DNA of 64,000 nt from Bacteroidota bacterium (GTDB lineage: Bacteria > Bacteroidota > Bacteroidia > JAHEXY01): NCBI GenBank assembly GCA_023251875.1, contig JAHEXY010000011.1, forward strand, positions 92,292 to 156,291, given 5' to 3'. The notes beneath the pieces were generated by a model. It was not told where the DNA came from. It made no database searches and saw only the letters and a list, made by a program, of their open reading frames with translations. Below are positions 56,527 to 64,000 of this stretch, one piece after another. Each line of letters begins with the position of its first letter. The stretch's first letter is position 1. Both the position numbers and the translations under genes were made by a program.

Positions 56527-58701
56527 TTATTCAGCCAAAATTAATTGTTGTACTAAGCAATCTTTATCGGTATTTACTTTTACAAAATAAATACCTTTTG
56601 AATGATTGGTCATATCTAATTCGTAATTACCTCCATTTGAATTGCCAACAGACAAAGTTTTTACAATTTCACCTAATGTATTGTATACAGCAATTTCTAA
56701 TTTACTAGGGGTTTTCAATTCAATATTCACATTTATTTTTCCTGTACTTGGGTTTGGATACAGTAATAAATTAGAGCTATTTTCATTTTCTTGAATAAGG
56801 CCTGTTGTTTGATTAGAACAGAAAATGGCATAGATATAATTCGACATATTTACATTCCAATCATCAGAGGCGCTATACGCATGCCAAGTATTATCACTCC
56901 ATTTATCCCATGCAGTACCAACTGCAGTTTCTCCATCATCATTAGTATAAAGCGCAACTGTATCTCCACCACCTGAGGTATACGTAAATTCAATACCTAA
57001 ATAATAAGGCGTTGTAATGGTAATGGGTGTAGTAAAAGTAACCAAGCTTAAAGTTTGGTTGGCTACATCAGTAGCAAGAGTAGAAATTTTTACGTTTTGC
57101 GTAGCAAGAACAGTTCCTGGAGTACCACTAGTACCTGTATTGTCCCAAACTTTTACAGCAATTTTTTTGGAAGTAGAAGTATATTTTGCAACTCCAAATC
57201 CAAGAATAGCTCCTGTAAGTTGAGATCCATTATTAGGATAAGAACTAAAATAATCAGCTTTTGCTAAATCTCCATATCCATTATGGCCAGACATGTATCC
57301 ACCTTGATCAGTACCATATAACATTACAGAACTGTTCACCGTAATATTGGTAAGGGTATCGCATCCTCCTTGACTTGATTGTAGTTTTGAAACTACTATA
57401 TAACCGGTTTTGGTTTCTGTATCACTTGTATTGGCATCACTTACTTTTAAGGTAACATCATAAGTGCCGGCAGTACTATAAGTAACGGTAGGGTTTTGAG
57501 ATGTAGAGCTAGATGGCGATCCTCCAGTAAATGTCCATTTCCAAGAAGTTGGTGTTCCGGTTGATTGATCGGTAAAAGAAACCGAACTACCTTCGTATAT
57601 AGTTGTTGTATTAGCTGTAAAGGCAGCCGTTAATGTTGTACTTGTTGTGCCTGAACATCCTTTTGAAGTTAAAAGTCCACTTCTATAAGAACTAATCGCT
57701 GATTGCATACGTGTACATTGGCCCGCACTAAACATTCCCATACCTTTATCATCGGTATAGTCCATATAATTCATATACATAATACCTGGCGAGGTTGTTG
57801 TGCATTTGTCTGTTTTAGGATAGGTTGGAATGGTATAATCTTCGCTACCTTGGTTAGGAGTATCAGAAACATTATCTGATCCTGAACAAGAACCACCATC
57901 ATCTCCCCAAATGTGATATAGGTTTAGCCAATGGCCCACTTCATGGGTTACTGTTCTGCCTAAATCATATGGAGAAGAAACGGTTCCGGTTGTTCCAAAA
58001 TATTTATATCCTATAACACATCCATCGGTTGCAGTTGCACCGCCCGGAAATTGAGAATATCCAAGCAATCCACCCCCTAAATTACAAACCCAAATATTCA
58101 AATAGCTTTTAGAATCCCAAGCATCATCCCCCCCTTTTGAAGTATATTTAACTTTGTCATCATCTGTAAAAGATGTTGATGAAGTTTGTACTCTAACAAT
58201 TCCTGTAGTCGTATTTCCATTGGGATCGGTTGTTGCCAAACAAAATTCAATTCCTGCATCTCCCGCTAAACTTTGAAAGGCTGAAGGAACTGCAGTGCTA
58301 AAATCAGCATTTAGTTTTCTGTAATCAGCATTCATCACTGTAAATTGCGATTGAATTTGCGCATCGCTAATATTTTGAGAAGATTTATTGTATACAACAT
58401 GTACAACAACTGGAATTGTAATAACAGATGCCGTTTTTTCACTTTGATGTTTTTCAATCCAAGTTTGCATGTTGGTTTCTATTTCTTGCATTTTAATGGC
58501 TATAGATGGATCTTTTTCAATGTCTTTAGCCAATTTTTCCATAGTGCCGCATCGCCTTATTGAAGTAGTTTCGGTATTTTGTGGATATCCTGATAAACTT
58601 CCTTTTTGAATTGCAGAACTTTTTCGTGCATTAGAGTTTTGAGCAATTAAAGAACTGAAGGTGAAAAATAATAAAAAACATGAAAGTAGACTTCTTTTCA
58701 T
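56527..58701 (-). CDS. Secreted M43-type zinc metalloprotease with PKD and T9SS sorting domain
   Basis: 724 residues. A signal peptide (1-20) is followed by a short propeptide. The catalytic domain has TVTHEVGHWLNLYHIWG, the HExxHxxGxxH-like zinc motif of pappalysin-type M43 proteases (His, Glu, His, His), and the downstream met-turn YMNYMDYTDD. A PKD domain (about 355-440, WKWTFTGGSPSSS) and a further beta domain follow. The end (LLLYPNPSTGKINVN, then KGIYFVKVNTDKDCLVQQLIL) is a T9SS sorting domain. It probably digests protein outside the cell. ATG at 58701 is preferred to a TTG six bases earlier. Confidence 0.92.
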   Translation of the reverse strand: MKRSLLSCFLLFFTFSSLIAQNSNARKSSAIQKGSLSGYPQNTETTSIRRCGTMEKLAKDIEKDPSIAIKMQEIETNMQTWIEKHQSEKTASVITIPVVVHVVYNKSSQNISDAQIQSQFTVMNADYRKLNADFSTAVPSAFQSLAGDAGIEFCLATTDPNGNTTTGIVRVQTSSTSFTDDDKVKYTSKGGDDAWDSKSYLNIWVCNLGGGLLGYSQFPGGATATDGCVIGYKYFGTTGTVSSPYDLGRTVTHEVGHWLNLYHIWGDDGGSCSGSDNVSDTPNQGSEDYTIPTYPKTDKCTTTSPGIMYMNYMDYTDDKGMGMFSAGQCTRMQSAISSYRSGLLTSKGCSGTTSTTLTAAFTANTTTIYEGSSVSFTDQSTGTPTSWKWTFTGGSPSSSTSQNPTVTYSTAGTYDVTLKVSDANTSDTETKTGYIVVSKLQSSQGGCDTLTNITVNSSVMLYGTDQGGYMSGHNGYGDLAKADYFSSYPNNGSQLTGAILGFGVAKYTSTSKKIAVKVWDNTGTSGTPGTVLATQNVKISTLATDVANQTLSLVTFTTPITITTPYYLGIEFTYTSGGGDTVALYTNDDGETAVGTAWDKWSDNTWHAYSASDDWNVNMSNYIYAIFCSNQTTGLIQENENSSNLLLYPNPSTGKINVNIELKTPSKLEIAVYNTLGEIVKTLSVGNSNGGNYELDMTNHSKGIYFVKVNTDKDCLVQQLILAE

Positions 58702-59142
58702 AATCAAAGGAATTTTTAATTAATATGAATCTTAGTAGGGCCTTTGAAAAAAGAATAAGCGGGGGGCTTATATTTTTTAAAAGGGTTTGCAATTTATAAA
58801 TTCTTATTTTATTTATCAATCTTTTATTTCATAAATACGCTTATTTTGCTGTATTATAGTGAAATATAATTATTCTCTTGAAAATGTAACCTTTTATATT
58901 TTTTTACGTAAAAACCAATAACCGGATCACCCGGATTTAACTAAACATTAATCAATTACACTATGAGAAAAGAAGTGGGTCCATTTTTTGACGGGATAGA
59001 TTTCCTGTAAGACATTTATTCACAACCAATGGAAAAAACTGAAAAAACCATCTTCCCGTAAGGAGATGGTTTTTCGAGTTTATGGAGCCCTCATCCCATC
59101 TTTCTCTCATGGGAGAAGGGGAATTTGGAATTTTTAAATCCA
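58702..59142. other. Intergenic region of about 440 bases
   Basis: AT-rich. It holds the terminator at 59042-59074 and, at about 59088-59120, CCCATCTTTCTCTCATGGGAGAAGG-like sequence related to the core of the dispersed repeats. I see no convincing gene, RNA gene or promoter motif for the protease. Confidence 0.6.
59042..59074 (-). terminator. Intrinsic terminator after the heptose-kinase gene
   Basis: Read leftward: AAAACCATCT pairs with AGATGGTTTT, loop of about ten bases, then further T runs. The stem is also T-tailed on the other strand, so it may work both ways. Confidence 0.75.
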
Positions 59143-60135
59143 TTATAAATTTTCTATTGCTTCTTTTAATAGTTTTTCTTTATCAATAGGTACTACTCCG
59201 GCATATTCACAAACAATTCCTCCCGCTAAATTACATAGCATTGCCATTAATTCAGGTTCTACTTTTAATGCTTCGCATAATGCTGCTACGCTAACAACCG
59301 TATCTCCCGCTCCTGAAACATCTGAAATATTGCGAATATGGGCAGGAAAAATTTTGTTTACGCTATTATAATTGAGATACAATCCTTTTTCTGATAAAGT
59401 AAGAAGTATTCCTTTTATATTTTGCTGTTCTTTTAAAACAGTTGTAGTTTCATTTAATTTTTCAAGTGTAATATTTTCAAAATCATTTTTAGTGCCTTCT
59501 CTCAATTCTTTTAAATTGGGTTTAAATAATGTTATTCCTTTATAGTCGCTAAAATTTCTTTTCTTAGGATCAACTATAACGGGAATAGAATTTTTATTTG
59601 CAATTGCAACTACTTGTTCTATTAATGATGAACTTATCACACCTTTATCATAATCTTCAAAAATTATTGCATTAACTTTTTCTTGTGTAATAAGGTTTGA
59701 AATTTTTTCAATTACTAATTTGGTTCCATTTTCTGAAATAGGGCTTGTTATTTCTTCGTCTACCCTTACATGATGATGACTACCGCTCATGATGCGGGTT
59801 TTAACAGTTGTTTTTCTGTCTTTACTTTTTAATATCCCTTGCGCAGTCATTTTAAATTGAAGCAAAAGTTTGTGAAGCGTATCTGCGGCATCATCATTAC
59901 CAACAACCGAACAAAGTATAGGTGTTGCACCAAGAGCTGCTATATTCATGGCAACATTAGCCGCACCGCCTAAACGGACTTCCTTTTTACTTACACTAAC
60001 TATTGGTACCGGAGATTCAGGGGAGATGCGTTCTACTTTTCCCCATACATAAGAGTCGAGCATGATGTCACCAATAATTATTATTTTTTGTTGATTAAAA
60101 TCTTGAAAGAGTTTGCTTAGTTGTTCCGGACTCAT
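59143..60135 (-). CDS. D-glycero-beta-D-manno-heptose-7-phosphate kinase-like (RfaE1 domain)
   Basis: 330 residues of the PfkB ribokinase fold. IIIGDIMLDSYVWGKVERISPE is the N-terminal signature of HldE/RfaE1, GGAANVAMNIAALG is PfkB signature 1, and DVSGAGDTVVSVAAL is signature 2 with the catalytic Asp. It would phosphorylate heptose 7-phosphate at C1 in ADP-heptose synthesis for lipopolysaccharide core. The nucleotidyltransferase half of HldE is absent here. It starts 4 bases after the aminotransferase, so the two form an operon. Confidence 0.85.
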   Translation of the reverse strand: MSPEQLSKLFQDFNQQKIIIIGDIMLDSYVWGKVERISPESPVPIVSVSKKEVRLGGAANVAMNIAALGATPILCSVVGNDDAADTLHKLLLQFKMTAQGILKSKDRKTTVKTRIMSGSHHHVRVDEEITSPISENGTKLVIEKISNLITQEKVNAIIFEDYDKGVISSSLIEQVVAIANKNSIPVIVDPKKRNFSDYKGITLFKPNLKELREGTKNDFENITLEKLNETTTVLKEQQNIKGILLTLSEKGLYLNYNSVNKIFPAHIRNISDVSGAGDTVVSVAALCEALKVEPELMAMLCNLAGGIVCEYAGVVPIDKEKLLKEAIENL

Positions 60136-60139
60136 TTTT

Positions 60140-61354
60140 TTATTTAAGATTTAATAAAGCTATTTTAATTCTCTCTACCGCTTTTACTAATTTTTCTTCT
60201 GATGTTGCATAAGATATACGAATGCATTTACTATCTCCAAAACCTTCTCCACTTACAAGTGCTACATGAGCAATCTCAAGCAAATATTCACATAAGTCGG
60301 AACCTGTTTTAATAAGCTTTCCATTAAATGATTTGCCATAATAAAAACTAACATCAGGGAAAACATAAAAAGCGCCTTGAGGGGTATTTAATTTCATGCC
60401 GGGTATATCACTTACTATTTTTAATAATAAATCTCTTCTGGTTTTAAAAATAGCATTCATTTTTTTTGTTTCCGCTAAATCAGAATTAAGGGCGGTAATA
60501 GCGGCTATTTGTGTAACTGCATTAGCCCCTGAAGTAAATAAGCCTTGAAGCTTAATGCTTGCTTGTGCAATATGTAAAGGAGAGGCACTGTAGCCTAATC
60601 TCCAACCCGTCATGGCAAAGCTTTTTGAAAGTCCGTTTACTACTACGGTTTTATTTTTTATGCTTTCAAATTGAGCAATGCTTACATGTTTATCTACAAA
60701 ATTAATGTGTTCATAAATTTCATCTGAAATAACATATAAATCATCGTATTGAGAAAATAAATCGGCAATAGCTTTTAATTCATCTTTTGTATATACAGAT
60801 CCTGATGGATTACATGGAGAACTAAACATCATCAATTTGGTTTTTGATGTGATATGTTTTTTTAATTGTTCAGTAGTAGCTTTAAAATCAGTTTGAATTG
60901 TAGTAGGAATTTCAACAGGAATACCGCCTGCGAATTTTACCATTTCAGAATAACTAACCCAATAAGGGGCAGGTAGTAAAACTTCATCTCCGGGATTTAC
61001 AATAGAAAGTACTGCATTAATTACCGATTGTTTGGCACCTGTAGAAACTACAATTTGATTGGGTTCATAAAGCAATCCGTTTTCACGTTTAAATTTTTCG
61101 CAGATGGCTTTACGTAAATCGAGAAAGCCTGCAACCGGAGGGTATTTTGAATAATTATCATCAATGGCTTTTTTAGCCGCTTCTTTAATAAATTGAGGTG
61201 TATTAAAATCGGGTTCGCCCAGGCTGAGATTAATGACATCGATACCTTTAGCCGCTAAATCACGACTTTTTTGTGCCATGGCCAATGTAGCCGACTCATT
61301 TATTTCAGTGATTCGTTGTGCCACCAATGTTTTTTCAATTGTAAGATTGCTCAT
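60140..61354 (-). CDS. Class I PLP aminotransferase, aspartate-aminotransferase-like
   Basis: 404 residues. NLSLGEPDFNTPQFI near the start, SSPCNPSGSVYTKDEL and the Schiff-base Lys in NGLSKSFAMTGWRLGY are class I marks; the late RISYATSEE has the substrate-binding Arg. The likely reaction is amino transfer between aspartate and 2-oxoglutarate; other amino acids are possible. A promoter lies at 61374-61405, between the gene and the CRISPR remnant. Confidence 0.88.
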   Translation of the reverse strand: MSNLTIEKTLVAQRITEINESATLAMAQKSRDLAAKGIDVINLSLGEPDFNTPQFIKEAAKKAIDDNYSKYPPVAGFLDLRKAICEKFKRENGLLYEPNQIVVSTGAKQSVINAVLSIVNPGDEVLLPAPYWVSYSEMVKFAGGIPVEIPTTIQTDFKATTEQLKKHITSKTKLMMFSSPCNPSGSVYTKDELKAIADLFSQYDDLYVISDEIYEHINFVDKHVSIAQFESIKNKTVVVNGLSKSFAMTGWRLGYSASPLHIAQASIKLQGLFTSGANAVTQIAAITALNSDLAETKKMNAIFKTRRDLLLKIVSDIPGMKLNTPQGAFYVFPDVSFYYGKSFNGKLIKTGSDLCEYLLEIAHVALVSGEGFGDSKCIRISYATSEEKLVKAVERIKIALLNLK

Positions 61355-61373
61355 AAAGAATTTGTTATGCAGG

Positions 61374-61405
61374 CAAAGCTACGGAAATTTGAGGTGAAGG
61401 ACAAT
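61374..61405 (-). promoter_or_regulatory. Putative promoter of the aminotransferase gene
   Basis: Read leftward: ATTG (61405-61402), 20 bases, TAGCTTTG (61381-61374), matching the Bacteroidota TTG-N18-20-TAnnTTTG pattern. The ATG lies 20 bases on. Confidence 0.5.
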
Positions 61406-61415
61406 TTGTGGTATT

Positions 61416-61433
61416 GTTGTGATTTGCTTTCAA
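61416..61433 (+). repeat. Detached 5' part of a CRISPR repeat
   Basis: GTTGTGATTTGCTTTCAA equals bases 1-18 of the array repeat. The rest of that repeat (bases 17-47) lies at 61479-61509, 45 bases away, with AA at both break points. This is the cas-distal end of the array. Confidence 0.85.
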
Positions 61434-61478
61434 CTCTTTCACGAATACAACAATGTTAAAAATTAAAATAGCATGAGT

Positions 61479-63356
61479 AAAATGTATCTTTGATTTATTG
61501 ATAAACACTATGGAGGTAATGGAGAGTGATCCCGAGTTGGTTGTGATTTGCTTTCAAAATGTATCTTTGATTTATTGATAAACACTATTATGGAACTAAG
61601 ATTAAAAGGAAACACAGTTGTGATTTGCTTTCAAAATGTATCTTTGATTTATTGATAAACACTACAAAAGGGTTTGTAAATACATTTCCTGATGTTGTGA
61701 TTTGCTTTCAAAATGTATCTTTGATTTATTGATAAACACTATATTGTTTACGCAAGATAAAAATAAATATGTTGTGATTTGCTTTCAAAATGTATCTTTG
61801 ATTTATTGATAAACACTATTACAAGCTGCTTTTGAATTTCTTCAACTGTTGTGATTTGCTTTCAAAATGTATCTTTGATTTATTGATAAACACTATTTGT
61901 TAAATTATGTGGCAATTTTTTTTTGTTGTGATTTGCTTTCAAAATGTATCTTTGATTTATTGATAAACACTAAAATTACCAATAGAAGTACGAGTAAATG
62001 GTTGTGATTTGCTTTCAAAATGTATCTTTGATTTATTGATAAACACTAGTAAGTTCGATTCTTACACACGTGCAAATGTTGTGATTTGCTTTCAAAATGT
62101 ATCTTTGATTTATTGATAAACACTTTTGTTTTACTAAAGCATCTTCTATTTCATGTTGTGATTTGCTTTCAAAATGTATCTTTGATTTATTGATAAACAC
62201 TATGACTGCAATTACATTAGAACCAGGAGGGGTTGTGATTTGCTTTCAAAATGTATCTTTGATTTATTGATAAACACTTCAACTGGCACAAAAGGGAGTA
62301 GTGATATTGTTGTGATTTGCTTTCAAAATGTATCTTTGATTTATTGATAAACACTGATGCCGCCTACGATAGTGGCGGCTTATTTGTTGTGATTTGCTTT
62401 CAAAATGTATCTTTGATTTATTGATAAACACTTCGGTAGTATCGGAATCATTGCCACATCTGTTGTGATTTGCTTTCAAAATGTATCTTTGATTTATTGA
62501 TAAACACTGAAAAGAAATCAATGCCGCAAGTGTTAACAGTTGTGATTTGCTTTCAAAATGTATCTTTGATTTATTGATAAACACTAATGTGTTTAGCATA
62601 TCATCTAAAGCCTTTGTTGTGATTTGCTTTCAAAATGTATCTTTGATTTATTGATAAACACTCCAAGAAGTTCACATACGACCTTTGATAGGCGTTGTGA
62701 TTTGCTTTCAAAATGTATCTTTGATTTATTGATAAACACTTTTGGCTAGTTAAATAAGCTCCATTTTTATGTTGTGATTTGCTTTCAAAATGTATCTTTG
62801 ATTTATTGATAAACACTTCCCTAGCAATTCTTTTTAATTCGTCCTTTGTTGTGATTTGCTTTCAAAATGTATCTTTGATTTATTGATAAACACTTATTTT
62901 GAAATTATTGATTTAAGTTTAGCCGTTGTGATTTGCTTTCAAAATGTATCTTTGATTTATTGATAAACACTCGGATCTGCGTCTTCACGCTTACCACTAA
63001 AGTTGTGATTTGCTTTCAAAATGTATCTTTGATTTATTGATAAACACTCTTAATGATATTTTTAATTCATTCGGAGATGTTGTGATTTGCTTTCAAAATG
63101 TATCTTTGATTTATTGATAAACACTCGTAGAAAAATACAGGGAATATCTTCTAAAGTTGTGATTTGCTTTCAAAATGTATCTTTGATTTATTGATAAACA
63201 CTAAGATGCAGATACTCCGAACATCAACCAATGTTGTGATTTGCTTTCAAAATGTATCTTTGATTTATTGATAAACACTGCAATAAGGATACTGTTGAAG
63301 TTGAAATTAGTTGTGATTTGCTTTCAAAATGTATCTTTGATTTATTGATAAACACT
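61479..63356 (+). CRISPR. Type II-C CRISPR array, 24 full repeats, 24 spacers
   Basis: A partial repeat at 61479-61509 (its last 31 bases), then 24 identical 47-base repeats beginning at 61540 and ending at 63356. Each repeat starts GTTGTGATTTG and ends ATTGATAAACACT. The spacers are 29-31 bases, mostly 30 (29 at 61972 and 62433, 31 at 62663). The GTTGTG start matches the crRNA-sense orientation of other type II-C repeats, so crRNAs are probably read rightward. A rightward terminator at 63432-63459 supports this. cas2 lies just to the right on the other strand. The lack of any repeat variation suggests a functional, recently maintained array. Confidence 0.98.
61541..61569 (+). promoter_or_regulatory. 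Promoter motif inside the CRISPR repeat (example from the first full repeat)
   Basis: TTG at repeat bases 2-4, 18 bases, then TATCTTTG at repeat bases 23-30. The same -7 box precedes cas2. A start near repeat base 36 would give a transcript with the last ten or so repeat bases, the spacer and the next repeat. The motif occurs in all 24 full repeats. Confidence 0.45.
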
Positions 63357-63431
63357 AGTTCAAGATAAAATACAACACAATCAATGCTTTAAGTTAGGTT
63401 TGTCAATAAAAAAATGAGGTGTTTATATATT

Positions 63432-63459
63432 AAAGTCCGGGCTTTGCTTGGACTTTTTT
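63432..63459 (+). terminator. Rightward intrinsic terminator after the CRISPR array
   Basis: AAAGTCC (63432-63438) pairs with GGACTTT (63450-63456), followed by more T. In the leftward sense it lacks a T run, so it serves rightward transcription coming out of the array. Confidence 0.75.
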
Positions 63460-63480
63460 GTTTCTAATCTTTGGTCAAAT

Positions 63481-63529
63481 TTAGTAGAAGACCTGCAAGG
63501 TTTTTAAAACCTTGCAGGTCTTCTACTAA
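63481..63529. repeat. Perfect 49-base palindrome, possible cas2 terminator
   Basis: Two perfect 24-base arms around one T. The inner part is GACCTGCAAGG with its complement, and the arms begin TTAGTAGAA. It begins 5 bases past the cas2 stop codon. The GACCTGCAAGGTTTT-type hairpin is, as I recall, common between genes in Bacteroidota. It may end cas2 transcription or be a dispersed repeat. Confidence 0.8.
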
Positions 63530-63533
63530 TAGG

Positions 63534-63899
<366 letters not shown>

Positions 63900-63907
63900 T
63901 TAGGATA

Positions 63908-63938
63908 CAAAGATAAATAGTTCTTAATAAGTAACAAA
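63908..63938 (-). promoter_or_regulatory. Promoter of cas2
   Basis: Read leftward: TTTG (63938-63935), exactly 19 bases, TATCTTTG (63915-63908). This is a full match to the Bacteroidota promoter consensus. The start would be near 63901, about 23 bases before the cas2 ATG. Confidence 0.65.
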
Positions 63939-64000
63939 ACTTTGATAGAGATGATAGGCTTTAAAGTCGAACAGAAACGAGCCATACACAGTATTCTGTC

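Noticed and set aside
58961..59143. A leftward 60-codon frame downstream of the heptose-kinase gene
   Set aside because: It crosses the terminator hairpin and a repeat core, has no family likeness and overlaps the kinase stop; it is intergenic sequence.
61416..61478. A tracrRNA read leftward with an anti-repeat at 61433-61416
   Set aside because: The 18 bases are an exact repeat copy, whereas anti-repeats normally have mismatches. No hairpins or T run follow before the aminotransferase start, and a promoter for that gene lies there. A broken repeat is simpler.
62279..62816. Leftward open frames of 71 and 106 codons across the array
   Set aside because: They encode the repeat itself over and over (FINKSKIHFESKSQ-type units) with spacer sequence between; open frame arises from the 77-base period, not from selection for protein.

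Overview
This window comes from an AT-rich genome of the phylum Bacteroidota. Four independent signs support this. Promoters follow the Bacteroidota pattern (TTG or TTTG, 18-20 bases, then TAnnTTTG). Two secreted proteins end in type IX secretion (T9SS) sorting domains. A menaquinone gene of the futalosine route (mqnE) is present. The CRISPR locus is type II-C with long 47-base repeats, as in many Bacteroidota. The genus cannot be fixed from the sequence. There is no rRNA or tRNA gene and no recognisable transposase; the only tRNA-like sequence is inside a CRISPR spacer.

Region 1 (1-34.4 kb) is a large surface-polysaccharide locus. It begins with a truncated glycosyltransferase. Next come capE-capF-capG homologues (UDP-L-FucNAc pathway) and gmd-fcl (GDP-L-fucose pathway). 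A second sugar-nucleotide block follows: a UDP-glucuronate-decarboxylase-like enzyme, a cupin, an SDR, a C-methyltransferase and a GT2. Then come an O-acyltransferase and a GT39-like membrane transferase. A leftward block (about 23.0 to 13.9 kb) holds a Gfo/Idh oxidoreductase and a carbamoyltransferase with two small membrane partners: an SxtJ-like protein and a 49-residue DUF5989-like protein. The same block has three methyltransferase genes, one of them fused to a GT2, and a tandem pair of paralogous membrane proteins. The remainder includes a polysaccharide deacetylase, a GNAT, a possible polymerase, an FdtA/FdtB-like pair for an amino-deoxy sugar, a GtrB-like GT2, a transglutaminase-like protein, a beta-helix protein and another GT39-like protein. 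Together these would make and decorate a capsule or O-antigen-like glycan.

Region 2 (34.5-61.4 kb) is mostly housekeeping. It has a sigma-54 activator, an LptE-like lipoprotein, secG and groES-groEL. A membrane adenylate cyclase is followed by a cytochrome c oxidase operon with two subunit III genes, then a cytochrome c and a Crp/Fnr regulator. Two perfect TGTGA-N6-TCACA operators, one before coxB and one before the cytochrome c gene, tie the regulator to respiration. Further on are a TPR protein, a zinc-ribbon coiled-coil protein, a Nif3-like protein, a GT2, mqnE, two T9SS cargo proteins, a heptose-phosphate kinase and an aminotransferase.

Region 3 (61.4-64 kb) is a type II-C CRISPR array with 24 identical 47-base repeats and 24 spacers, and cas2 at its right side. 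cas1, cas9 and the tracrRNA are not in the window. Each repeat carries a Bacteroidota-type promoter (TTG-N18-TATCTTTG) and a rightward terminator follows the array. This suggests that each crRNA starts inside its own repeat, opposite to cas2. One spacer is the 3' end of a tRNA gene, one is a terminator-like hairpin, and the cas-distal repeat is split by 45 bases. Several short inverted-repeat elements of one family are scattered through the window.
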